Below, in pieces: positions 52,801-60,394 of a stretch of DNA of 64,000 bases. The position numbers and the translations under genes are program-made. This stretch comes from Paguma larvata (lineage: Eukaryota; Chordata; Mammalia; Carnivora; Viverridae): contig CM057825.1 of NCBI GenBank assembly GCA_030068075.1, forward strand, positions 122,733,239 through 122,797,238, in the 5' to 3' direction. The notes beneath the pieces are model-generated. The model had not been told where the DNA came from. It saw nothing but the letters and a program-made list of their open reading frames with translations, and searched no databases. The first letter of the stretch is position 1. Every line of letters starts with the position of its first letter.

Positions 52801-54512
52801 CCAGGACAAAAACAGTCCATTCTGAAAGCATGCAATCAAGAAGAATGAAATGATTTTATCGTACATATGGAAAATAGAATATATGTTCCGTATAAAAGAA
52901 AAGAACCCATCCACCTGGAATCTGTAGCAGTGAAATTATCCATCAAGACATACTACGATGTAAGGAAAATGATCAGAGATGCTGAGGTCCCTAATAAAGG
53001 CGTCATTCTCCAGGAAACTTCATCCTTCAAGTGCATGCATTAAGCACAGACTGTCCAAATACACGAGGCAAAAACTGATACAACTGGGTGGGAAAATAGA
53101 CATCTACATGACTATAGCTGAATGAATTCGACACCCTCTCTCTATCATTGACATATCGAGCACAGAGACCTTCAAACTGAAGAACACAGTTGGACTGAAC
53201 TGCATCACAATCACCTGGATCCATGACCATCTGGAGAACATTTCCACCATAGAAAAGGACACACTCTTCTCAAGCTCACAGACAACATTCACGGACACAG
53301 ACCATATTCAGGATCATAAAATACACCTTGCCTTCACGTCAACAAAATCATTAAAATAGGTTCTCAGACCACAAATGCAACCTAGACATCAATCCTAGAA
53401 AGACAGGGGCGCCTGGGTGGCTCAGTTGGTTAAGCGCCGACTACAGCTCAGGTCATGACCTCACTGTTTGTGAGTTTGGGCCCCACATCAGGCTCTGTGC
53501 TGACTGCTCAGAGCTTGGAGCCTGCTTCAGATTCTGGGTCTTCCTCTCTCTCTGCCCCTCCCCCGCTCATGCTGTGTCTCTCTCTCTCTCTCTCCCTTGA
53601 AACTAAAATAAACATAAAAAGGTAAAGAACAATACTAAGAAAAAGTCAGCTGGAAAACTATACAAAATATTAGAGATGAAACAACAATTCTAAAACAAGT
53701 GGTTCAAAGAAGACATTTCAGAGTGTACAACTATTTCCTTCTAACTGATAATGAATATTGGGTTTATTACCATTTGGGGGGTGCAATGAACACAGTGCTT
53801 CAAAGGAAATTTGAAGCACTAAATGCATACAACGGTCTAGTTAAAAATTGGTGCTTATCAAAACAAATCTGCTTATGCATGATTACAAATCTATCTATGA
53901 GCTACATGAGTGTACTCACGGCAAGTACAACACTCCAGAGGTAAATCAGACAGGCACAAGTTGCAAGGGTGGCAGTCATAACCGTAAGCGTTCCCGGAAT
54001 CCCAACCACACGTGCGCCAGGAGGGAACTGGTCAGCCAAAATATAGACAAGCTGAAATAAGATTGGAGATCATGAGGAATAGCAAAGGCATTTCTAATAT
54101 CTATCACAAACAATCGTCTTTGTAAACCTTCCACCAGCCTCCAGGAGGTTAGAAGCACATCTCTCAAAGGCCTCCTCATGAAGGAGAGGGAGGACACAAG
54201 GCTTCTCTTCCCAGGTCCTTCTTTCTGGACACTAGGAAGCTCAGGTTCCCATCCTGTCGATGCTGCTCATTTTGTACCAAGAGGCCTTGACAGGATCTAC
54301 CCCTTGATGTGGACAGAAACCTTGCCCTGAGGTCCTCGGTCTTCAGAAAGAACCAAGTTCTCATCAAGGACCCCATGAAAAAGCTGGCTTCTAACCACAG
54401 TCTGAACAAACAAGGAAGAAACCCCTGATGTGGGGTGTGTACTCACATTCGTGTTTGGGTAACCCGGGTAGCCGAGTAAGAGGATATAGAAAAACAGCTT
54501 CTGAATCCTCAT
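37850..54512 (-). CDS. TANGO1/MIA3-cTAGE5-like ER-exit protein gene, compact, 18 exons
   Basis: Eighteen minus-strand exons join in phase into 1,488 coding bases (495 codons plus TGA). In order: a hydrophobic N-terminus, the family membrane segment after a short lumenal stretch, a coiled coil of about 300 residues, and a proline-rich tail of about 185. The match to MIA3 is clearest in the coiled coil: 'DLKRAEEEISKYRQQMEQ', 'AVHERNAEDHW' (MIA3 has ATHEKKAHENW) and 'IKTRIWEREMAEKRKEVAYL' (MIA3 has [20 protein letters not shown]). TANGO1 and cTAGE5 act together at ER exit sites, bind Sec23/Sec24 through proline-rich tails, and help export collagen-sized cargo. This gene lacks the lumenal SH3 cargo domain, so it is like the short forms. 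It keeps introns, so it is a duplicated gene and not a processed copy. The exact first, fourth and last exons are the least certain. Expression is unknown. Confidence 0.75.
37871..37876 (-). terminator. Poly(A) signal AATAAA
   Basis: It reads AATAAA on the minus strand, about 135 bases after the proposed stop codon. Cleavage is expected near 37,850. It lies about 520 bases from the SINE end of copy A. Confidence 0.55.
38011..38027 (-). CDS. TANGO1-like exon 18, terminal coding piece and 3' UTR
   Basis: After the acceptor CTTTGCCTTCCAG the frame reads T-L-E-A and a TGA at 38,013-38,011. The UTR then runs to about 37,850. In MIA3 the final exon encodes a long proline-rich tail, so this gene ends early. 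The pairing with exon 17 fits the phase but could be wrong if another exon lies between 38,028 and 39,582. Confidence 0.45.
39583..39721 (-). CDS. TANGO1-like exon 17, proline-rich (duplicate b)
   Basis: The acceptor CTGTTCTGCAG and donor GTAAGA flank 'AIMYARGPGPFPGRPCGPYP', 'PVMGYGPHPPPPSAPPPTQF'. It corresponds to MIA3 'KGPPPFPG...[20 protein letters not shown]' in the Sec23-binding tail. It starts in phase 0 and ends in phase 1. It is a duplicate of exon 15. Confidence 0.7.
40755..40776 (+). repeat. (CA)n microsatellite
   Basis: Eleven CA units between exons 16 and 17 of the TANGO1-like gene. Confidence 0.9.
41331..41407 (-). CDS. TANGO1-like exon 16 (duplicate b of exon 14)
   Basis: The acceptor TCCCTTCTAG precedes 'SFADAEFARMSDHITDFTIR' and 'AMKDK'; the donor is GTAAATGC. 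Exon 14 has the same length class, the same phases and a GTAAATGC donor. Flanking intron sequence is also similar, so the pair arose by tandem duplication. Confidence 0.7.
41994..42144 (-). CDS. TANGO1-like exon 15, proline-rich (duplicate a)
   Basis: The acceptor CTGTTCCGCAG and donor GTAAGA flank 'GSVDPWGPPPFNGRLCTPYP', 'MGYWAPPPPDPWWPRGPPRA' and 'PPPAPF'. PPP and PPPP clusters of the kind used by TANGO1 to bind Sec23 are present. It has 151 bases, phase 0 in and 1 out. Confidence 0.75.
43577..43656 (-). CDS. TANGO1-like exon 14 (duplicate a)
   Basis: The acceptor CTCGTTAG leaves AG to finish the codon from exon 13. It reads 'PFVDPEAGFPPVDHNKHSTT' and 'YAKRDE', then GTAAATGC. It corresponds by position to the MIA3 linker with 'EPPVRPL...RRDMPRSEFGS'. 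Confidence 0.65.
44687..44781 (-). CDS. TANGO1-like exon 13, end of coiled coil
   Basis: The acceptor CCTGTATCCAAG precedes 'VDMLERRRLPEGHMRQTPMR' and 'GGPETQNPGRR', then GTAAGG. MIA3 has [20 protein letters not shown] followed by QNPPRRG at the same place, so the alignment is firm at QNP-RR. Confidence 0.8.
44910..44977 (-). CDS. TANGO1-like exon 12, coiled coil
   Basis: The acceptor CTCCCCTAG precedes 'IKTRIWEREMAEKRKEVAYL' and 'KH'; the donor is GTGTGG. It is one of the most characteristic stretches of the family (MIA3: [20 protein letters not shown]). Confidence 0.85.
45059..45094 (-). CDS. TANGO1-like exon 11, 36-base exon
   Basis: The acceptor TTGGCTTTCTCAG and donor GTAAGT flank twelve whole codons, 'AAVHERNAEDHW'. 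In MIA3 the corresponding residues are IATHEKKAHENW. The small size and exact phase suggest that family intron positions are kept. Confidence 0.85.
45196..45256 (-). CDS. TANGO1-like exon 10, coiled coil
   Basis: It lies between an acceptor ACTCACAG and a donor GTAACG. The 61 bases give 'QQMEQTREQLQQAELAFRQQ' after completing an arginine codon from exon 9. MIA3 has [20 protein letters not shown]. Confidence 0.85.
45640..45861 (-). mobile_element. Carnivore tRNA-Lys SINE, reverse orientation
   Basis: It starts with a T-run (45,640-45,660) and ends 'CCACCCAGGCGCCCC'. It is little diverged and lies in the intron between exons 9 and 10. Confidence 0.9.
46135..46236 (-). CDS. TANGO1-like exon 9, coiled coil
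   Basis: The acceptor CCCGTCTTAG and donor GTGAGT flank 'ILDVTNSELAAKTNQVATAE' and 'EDLKRAEEEISKY'. It aligns with MIA3 'EYERQEREHRLSAADEKA' and 'SAAEEVKTYK'. Phases fit exons 8 and 10. Confidence 0.85.
47947..48085 (-). CDS. TANGO1-like exon 8, coiled coil
   Basis: A long T-rich tract (48,087-48,111) precedes the acceptor; the donor is GTAAGA. It reads 'TPKALEVQYNAFRCVRSMET', 'VKVKTLRKKAGILEEICEER' and 'KVATE'. MIA3 has [20 protein letters not shown] at the matching place. Confidence 0.85.
48264..48336 (-). CDS. TANGO1-like exon 7, coiled coil
   Basis: The acceptor CTGTCTGAAAG and donor GTATGT flank 'CQDAKGRFKDPELRALRSKK' and 'CELE'. MIA3 has LKLRASVSTKCNLED here. Phase 0 in, 1 out. Confidence 0.75.
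49096..49173 (-). CDS. TANGO1-like exon 6, coiled coil
   Basis: The acceptor TTCTATATAG and donor GTAAGA flank 26 whole codons, 'INESKIHLQEAERESNIDSA' and 'EALRLK'. It is consistent with MIA3 [20 protein letters not shown] and with both neighbours' phases. Confidence 0.75.
49415..49503 (-). CDS. TANGO1-like exon 5, coiled coil
   Basis: The acceptor TCCTTTCAG and donor GTAGCC flank 'NLQQITAKINTLQKENRELS' and 'EAISVWEQK'. MIA3 has [20 protein letters not shown] and cTAGE5 has AEVWKEQVSELNKQK at comparable places. Confidence 0.75.
50082..50103 (-). CDS. Possible 22-base microexon
   Basis: The acceptor TCCTCTCTCAG and donor GTAAGA are both strong. Seven codons, I-A-P-R-V-D-Q, plus one base give phase 0 in and 1 out, the same as exon 4. 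It could replace exon 4 but cannot follow it. Confidence 0.35.
50677..50719 (-). CDS. TANGO1-like exon 4 (tentative)
   Basis: The donor GTATAT is fair; the acceptor GATTCAGAAAG is weak. It reads 'QLCKIEENFLEHEI' in phase with exons 3 and 5. An ATG 21 bases further upstream in the same frame has a good start context, preceded by a TGA, so a cytosolic form starting here is conceivable. Confidence 0.45.
51709..51750 (-). CDS. TANGO1-like exon 3, just after the membrane segment
   Basis: A strong acceptor (TTTTCCCCTCCTATTTAG) and a GTAAGG donor flank 14 codons, 'KCFPSKRKYQYEVT'. MIA3 continues from its membrane segment with VVKDRVYQVTE. The basic cluster fits the cytosolic side of a membrane segment. 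Confidence 0.65.
52600..53860 (+). mobile_element. Old LINE-1 ORF2 fragment, split by a SINE
   Basis: Diverged endonuclease-region sequence (53,060-53,380, for example 'GGACACACTCTTCTCAAGCT') resumes at about 53,626 after a SINE. It has many stops. It lies in the intron between exons 2 and 3. A short (CAC)n run is at 52,637-52,658. Confidence 0.65.
53407..53625 (+). mobile_element. Carnivore tRNA-Lys SINE inside LINE-1
   Basis: It starts 'GGGGCGCCTGGGTGGCTCAG', has a TCTC-rich stretch and ends 'AACTAAAATAAACATAAAAA'. The good match to the start consensus suggests a younger insertion than the surrounding LINE-1. Confidence 0.9.
53920..54051 (-). CDS. TANGO1-like exon 2, membrane segment
   Basis: The acceptor CAATCTTATTTCAG and donor GTGAGT flank 44 codons: 'LVYILADQFPPGARVVGIPG' then 'TLTVMTATLATCACLIYLWS' and 'VVLA'. 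MIA3 has [20 protein letters not shown] and AFLGIASFAIFLWRTVLV at the same place. The spacing of L-D-P-G-G-P and LW is kept, and about 22 hydrophobic residues span the membrane. Confidence 0.8.
54447..54512 (-). CDS. TANGO1-like exon 1, start and signal-like segment
   Basis: ATG at 54,512-54,510 (context AACATGA) opens 22 codons: 'MRIQKLFFYILLLGYPGYPN' then T-N, followed by GTGAGT. The hydrophobic core suits a signal peptide or signal anchor. Phase 0 joins exon 2 directly. Family proteins use different first exons, so homology does not test this one. Confidence 0.5.
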
Positions 54513-54554
54513 GTTCTGGTCCTTTCAGGGGGCGCTGGGGCGCCAGAGAGGAGA

Positions 54555-54660
54555 TGCAAATTGGGGAGGGGGGGGTGGGGGAGTGGGGGGGGAAGGGAGG
54601 GGGTGGGAAAGGGGGTGAGGTGGTAAGTGGGACTGGGGGCGGGGTTTAGAGAGGGATGGG
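54555..54660 (+). repeat. G-rich low-complexity block
   Basis: Many GGGG runs, capable of quadruplex formation, lie immediately upstream of exon 1 of the minus-strand gene. Confidence 0.8.
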
Positions 54661-54899
54661 ATTGGGGAGGGCGCGTGTCAGGAGAAGAAGGGGGTCAGGG
54701 ACAGTACCAGGATCAGGTCAAGTACAAGAGGGGAGGCAGGAGGGTTCAGACAGTTTAGTAGGTCAGCAGGTCAGTAATCACTAGGTGAGCAGGACACAAG
54801 CAGCCACTTAAGTGGACTGTCAGGAACAGGTGGGACAGATGAAGATCCCTCTTCATCCAAGTCTTCACCTGTTTGAGCGTGAGGTAGCAATCCGGGTGC

Positions 54900-54921
54900 T
54901 TTATACCCTCTCCCCACCAAT
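54900..54921 (-). promoter_or_regulatory. TATA box and CCAAT motif upstream of exon 1
   Basis: On the minus strand ATTGG (54,921-54,917) is followed by TATAAA (54,905-54,900). A start site near 54,870 would give a 5' UTR of about 360 bases. The CCAAT-TATA spacing is shorter than usual. A GC box (GGGGGCGGGG on the plus strand) lies near 54,636-54,645, within the inferred UTR. Confidence 0.4.
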
Positions 54922-55221
54922 CAGAGGCCTTCACCCCTGATAGATCACAATGGGCACCTGTGTGACCACATTTTTCACGAGCCCCTTCCCCTCCCCTGGC
55001 CATTATTTATGGACGAATCTGGCAGAAGGCGTGTCCATTTAGGAGTGACTATGTCAGTATGGGTTTCTACATGTATATGTTAGTAACGAGTGTGAATTTG
55101 CTGCTGCTTTAGGTCTTCCTGATTGTATCTTTATATGTGTGTGTGCGTGTGTTCATGTATTTATGGTGTATGAATCCACTGTGTTTAGGGTATGCCCTAT
55201 GGGGCTGTTTCACATGGCTCT

Positions 55222-55224
<3 letters not shown>

Positions 55225-55262
<38 letters not shown>
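55225..55262 (+). repeat. (TG)n microsatellite
   Basis: About 19 TG units within a broader GT-rich stretch (55,125-55,330). Confidence 0.95.
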
Positions 55263-55264
<2 letters not shown>

Positions 55265-55484
55265 GTCCTCAGGGTGTCATTGGCCGTGTCTGCAGTGTGA
55301 ATCTGTGTGTGAGCCTGTCCATCAGCCCCACACCTGAGTTCCCAGGTGAGGCTGGGTGTGATTCTGTGCTTGTGGTGTTGTCGATTTCTCTGTGAGCATG
55401 TATGTCTGTGAACCTCAGAAATGAGGTCCCGCAGAGGGGAGTCCCCAAGGTGACACCCAGTGGCGGGTGCATTGAGACGATCTA

Positions 55485-55904
55485 TCTCTTCAATAGATGC
55501 TCTTGGGAAACTGTATATGTACTTGCAACAGAATGAAAGTGAACCATTCCCTTACACGATACACAACAATCTACTTAAAATGGCTTTAAGTCTTAAATGT
55601 AACACCTAAAACCATCACATTTCTGGAAAAAATTCAAAGAGAAAAGCTCTTTGACTATGGTCTAGGCAATGAGTTTTTGGGATTGGAACCAAAAGTATAA
55701 GCAACAAAAGCAAAAATAAACAATTGGGACCTCATCCAACGAAAAAGCACAGGGAAGGAAAGGCAAGGAAACTATCGACCAAATGCAAAAGCAACTTAAA
55801 CAATGGGAGAAACCATTTACAGACCAGATCCAAGAGAGGGTGACTATCCAAAACATAGGAGGAGTTCATACCAATAGTTAACCTTAAAAATTAAACTGCC
55901 AGGT
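55485..55904 (+). mobile_element. LINE-1 ORF2 3' part
   Basis: 'GAAAGTGAACCATTCCCTTA' and 'AAAGCAAAAATAAACAATTG' match the end region of LINE-1 ORF2 in diverged form. It stops at an A-rich stretch near 55,914. Confidence 0.8.
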
Positions 55905-56320
55905 ATGTTACCACCAAAAAAAAAAAAAAAAAGAAAAAACCCAAACAAGCAAACAAATAAAAGGTTTGTTCGGGAATAGCAGAGAACTGCCACTCAGGAC
56001 AAGTAAGCTATATCAAGTCTGGAGAACAAAGGAGAGGAAGACTTTTAGAGTCAAAGGGGCAACTTGGGAGGGCGAGGATATATTAAGTCAATTGGAAGTA
56101 AATGGGGACCTCCAAGCTGAGTGGCTTTTCATTGCCACTTAACTTGTGAAAGTCTCTCCTGGGCTGGGCCGTCATCAGGGAAGAAGAAAGACCTTTCTTC
56201 CTCCTGAGATAGGAAAGCAGTAGTTGAAGTAGTAACAGCTGACGACCTAGGTCTCTTCCAGTGAGCCTGCACTAAATGGCCCATGGTAGAGCCTGTGAGC
56301 TTCCTCCTTCTGGTCCCCTG
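55905..56320 (+). other. Unassigned segment between LINE-1 pieces
   Basis: An A-rich run (55,914-55,932) is followed by about 390 bases with no open frame or repeat that I recognise. Confidence 0.5.
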
Positions 56321-56440
56321 ACTCCATTTTATTTTAGTTGTTCTTTAAGTTTTGATTTTCTTTCCAGTTCATCAGCATACAGTGTTGCATTAGTTTCAAG
56401 TATACAATATAGAAATTCAACACTTCCATTTTAAATAAAA
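56320..56440 (-). mobile_element. LINE-1 3' UTR-like piece, reverse orientation
   Basis: 'CAGCATACAGTGTTGCATTA' and 'CAAGTATACAATATAG' resemble the reverse complement of the carnivore LINE-1 3' end. Confidence 0.6.
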
Positions 56441-56444
56441 TTTC

Positions 56445-57180
56445 CTTTTAAAATGTTCATGAACAGTGATATCAGCAAAGAAACCATTAGACATGGTGAA
56501 AACGTGGGCAAGGACCCACATAGACGTGTTTCTAAAGAAGATAGACAAAAGGCTAACGGGCATATGAAAAGATGCTCAACATCACTCATTATCAGAGAAA
56601 TGCAAACCAAAACCACAATGAACTATTCCCTCACACCTGTGTCTTAGGCTGGCTAGTCTCTGAAAGTCAAAAGATAACAAGTGTGGGCAAGAATGTGGAG
56701 AGAAAGTGAACCCTTAAGCACTATTTCTGGGAATGTAGGTCGGTACAGCCATGATGGACAACAGTTTGGAGGTTCTCAAAAACTTAAATATAGAATTACC
56801 ATACGATCCAGAAATCCCATTCTGGGTATGTATCACATTCTCAAGGAGACATCTGTACTCTCATGTTTATTGCAATATTATTCAGTAGCTGAGATAAGAA
56901 AACAACTTAATCCCCCTCAACTTAAAGAAATATGGCCTATGCATTCACTGGAATATTAACCGGCGGTAAAACAGGGAAGAAATTCTACCATTTCTGACAA
57001 CTTGGGTGGATGTCCTGGAGGATGCTATTCTAAGTGACGTTAGCCAGACACGAAAAGACAAATATTGTATGATCTCAAGCACATGTGAGATCTTTCTTTC
57101 GAAGAAACTTAAACTTGTAGAGACTGAGAGCTGTAGTTACCAGAGGCTTGGGGATAGGCAAAAGCGGGAGATATAGATCC
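56445..57180 (+). mobile_element. LINE-1 ORF2 end and 3' UTR
   Basis: 'AGAAATGCAAACCAAAACCA', 'CAGCCATGATGGACAACAGT' and 'ATCCAGAAATCCCATTCTGG' are standard LINE-1 3'-end words. It is truncated at its 5' side. Confidence 0.85.
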
Positions 57181-57199
57181 AAATGTACAAAGTTTCCAT

Positions 57200-57950
57200 T
57201 GTAAGATGGGGCAAAACCAGAGACCAGAAGATCGAGGGTCGGATGGCAGTGCCCAGGGTGAAGGCCTGAGGTTCAAGTCCCTGTTTGCAAAGCTCAGGGT
57301 GAAGTGAACCTGGATGGCTCCCAGGCCTCCCCTCAAGCCAATAAATGCTGCTGCTTTCTGTTCTTTTCTCTTTCTACTTAGTATAATATTTTCAGGGGAT
57401 TATAATATTGATCATCCTGAAAATAATAATAAAATCATCTAGGAGGTTTTAGTGTGCATCAAGTAAACATAGAAATAATTCAAGAATAAAATAAATCTCT
57501 GATTTCGCTATTATACATAAGAATGTTGCCAGACCCTCGAGAATGTGATTATTGCTGTGGGTTTCAGGTCAGGACTGTAATAGGAAATAGAAGCTAGAAA
57601 GTTGTTTTAAGGAAATTAGGAGGTTTCTCATGTAATCTTTCAACTGTCACCAGCAATCTAGGAGTAAAACCTTTGTACTTTCTACTTGCTCTTTCAAACT
57701 ATACCACTTACTAGAATGTGGCCATTGGATACAATCAGGTTACGTGTGAACTGTTCTTAACATTTTACTCGAAACTGTTTTGAACATTTTTATTATAAAT
57801 CATGGGAACAATCAAGGGGGCTAGGGAGGAGATCATTCCGTTAATCATTATGAGATATACATCTGTATTGCTTCTAAAACTACATAAAAACCCTGAGAGA
57901 AAATTAAACTTTGAGCAGTCCAGATAAGAGGCTGTCTCCTTGTCTTTTCC
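57200..57950 (+). mobile_element. Possible LTR-like sequence
   Basis: 'CAAGCCAATAAATGCTGCTG' (57,336 on) and 'AAAACCCTGAGAGAAAATTA' with a following 'GAGGCTGTCTCC' (57,889 on) look like the R/U5 region of retroviral LTRs. No internal genes and no clear ends are visible, so this is tentative. Confidence 0.3.
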
Positions 57951-58009
57951 CGCCTAGACCAACCATCACACAGGTGAAACCCTGAAACAGCCTGAAACCC
58001 AGATAGAAG

Positions 58010-58225
58010 AAGCCGGCCTCCAGGAGGGTGAACTCCAGCAGGGCAAGTCCTGGAGAGTGAGAGGAAGAAAGAGAAGGAGACAGGGGTAGAGAGATGCAGA
58101 GGCAAAGAGGAAGCAAAGAGGAAAGGACTGAGCTGGTCATAGTGTATGGAGTGGGCCCTGGGCCACACATCAGGGACTCTGTGAGGATGCTTTTCATGTT
58201 GGGGGCAGAAAGGGTAGGAAAAGAG
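58010..58225 (-). repeat. Inverted copy of the 59,400-59,605 segment
   Basis: Read on the minus strand it gives 'CTTTCTGCCCCCAACATGAA', 'TGACCAGCTCAGTCCTTTCC' and 'TCTTCCTCTCACTCTCCAGG', matching 59,430-59,590 and 35,470-35,650 on the plus strand. It sits directly left of copy C. Confidence 0.75.
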
Positions 58226-58229
58226 GCAT

Positions 58230-60240
58230 CCCGGGATCCCCTGAATCCACGGATCCTTTAGTAAAATCCAACTTGTTCAAATACCAGCAGGGGAAATGAG
58301 GAACAAACCATGGAGCAGCCCAGAAGAGGCACGAGACCCAGAGGCTCACTGGCCATTGAACGCTTCCTGGGAAGCTGCCCAGACCGCTCCTCAGGACTCA
58401 GCCCTTCCACTGATGAGAAACCAAGTTACTGCAAAGTCTCCAGGGTCTCCCCAAGCCAGGGGCGGAACCTGCTGGAAACACAGCTCTGGCTCTTTGCCCA
58501 CACTCAGAGCCACTGATCCTCGAAGGCATCCCAATCCTCGGCTGCTCTGAGGCACCCTGCATCAGAAAAGCCTAAGGGACACCTTCTCAGGCCAGGCTGC
58601 CCACACAGAGGAACAGGCCCCTCCCTGGTCATGGTGCGTGCTCGCCCTCTGCTGGCCGCCCCGCTGGGAATTCCTGCAGTGCTCAAGGCCATGGCCCTCA
58701 GCTGGAGGTACTGAGGGTGCAGCTGGTCCAGTTAAGCCTATTCTCCACATTGGGAGGGGTCTTCCTGACAGGGCCTGGGACACAAAGTAATCTTTTCCTT
58801 TTCCTCTATAGGGAGTGAAGAATGAAAGCGAATTGATTACTGGAATTATAGAATTTGTAATGCTTTCAGCAGCATTCCCAGGAATGCAGAATGCAAATTT
58901 ACACAGGCTCAACTACAGAAAATGGTGTTTACCACGAGAATACTTGTCATCAATAAAAAATTGAAAGCCTTAAGAGATGCAGACTTCTGGCTACGGAATG
59001 ATTAGGTCATTAGGATGCAAGGGAGCACCTATGGAATCGAGTCAATCCTGGAATAAAGTGTTGCATGCTTTCACAGGAGAGCTACACTCGTAGAGCTATT
59101 ATGGAGAGCATCATGGACACACACGCAATCACTATGATGTGTGCCTAAACTAGGACAACATGGTGAGTCCACTCTAGTTCGATAAACACAAGACGAGATT
59201 TTAAATTTGTCCCCATGGGGCACACTCCGGGGTTTACCTGCTAACGAGCTGCACACTCTGCCTCAAGCCATCTCACTCCATGAGGACTCCTGAGATGGGG
59301 CCCCAACATGCCAGGCCAAAGGAGGGTACCCATCTTCCCAGGGCTAATGGTCTCTAGAGAACTTGCCCTAGTGACGTTGGAGCTTTGCACTCAGGGAATT
59401 CAAATGTCCAGGTTTCCTCCCCTTTCTGCACCCAACACTAAGAGCATCTTCACAGAGTCCCTTCTGCCTGGCCCATCGCCCCCTCCATACACTGTGACCA
59501 GCTCTGTCCTTTCCTATTGGCTTCCTCTTCATGTATGCTTCTCTCTAGGACCGTCTCCCTCTGTTTCTTCCTCTCACTCTCTAGGACTTGCCCAATTCCA
59601 CCATCTCTCACTCAGTGTCTCCCTCCCAATCTGTCTCTTCCTCTACTGCTCCCCAGGCCCTCCGCCTTCTGCTCTGTGCAGCCCTGTCCAGGACACAGGG
59701 CACCCCATATCCTGTGTCCCCCTCTCTCTGGTCATGTTTTAGCCCAGGCCCTAGTCACAGTGGAAGAGAATCCTATTTACAGAAGCTACTCATGCTGACA
59801 TTTCCTGCAGCACTGCTGGGCCCAGCCACTCAAGGCAAGTGTGTGGACAGCCAACCTTGACACCTTGGTGGCCCCGCCATGACACCAAAGTTGATGGAGG
59901 GCTGGTTGCCTCCACAACCTGGGAATAAGGAGGGCCCTGCAGACGTCACGGGCTCTAAAGAAGAATGCACGGGATTGGAGGACCTGGAAAGAGCCAGATG
60001 CTTCCAACCAACTCCTCCTTGGTGGTGAGGGAGGAGCAGGTAGCATGTCATGGACCTTTGCTCTGGCCATCCCTCGCTAAGGAAACAGTGGGAGGAGGTG
60101 CATCTGGGTGGCTCTGTCGGTTAAGTGTCTGACTTCAGCTCAGTTCTTGATCTCACGGATTGTGGATCTGAGCCTCTGGTCGGGTTCTAGGCTGATGGCT
60201 CAGAGCCTGGAGCCCGCTTTGTCTTCTGGGTCTCCTCTTC
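58230..60240 (+). repeat. Segmental duplication copy C, shortened
   Basis: It follows copy A from 33,722 to 37,260 in three blocks: 58,230-59,205, 59,206-59,790 and 59,791-60,240. The parts corresponding to about 34,700-35,262 and 35,815-36,800 are missing. It ends in the same SINE as copy A. Confidence 0.85.
60096..60240 (+). mobile_element. Carnivore SINE in copy C, truncated
   Basis: 'GTGCATCTGGGTGGCTCTGT' starts at the place where copy A has its SINE. The tail is lost at 60,240, where another sequence begins. Confidence 0.75.
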
Positions 60241-60394
60241 TAATTGTTGAAACTAACACAACCCCTGAAGCGAATACAACACTGTACATTAACTAGTCAA
60301 CAAAAACCATATAGGTGGATGTTAACTATTCAACAAATGAAGTACACTAAAATAAGTAAGAGCTTGGAAAAGAAGTGGATGAAATGCTCCAATC

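Noticed and set aside
54176..54380. Open block on the minus strand after TTGTTTGTTCAG, between exons 1 and 2
   Set aside because: In phase with exon 1 it reaches a TAG with only a poor donor before it, and exon 1 joins exon 2 directly in frame. It could be an alternative or non-coding exon.
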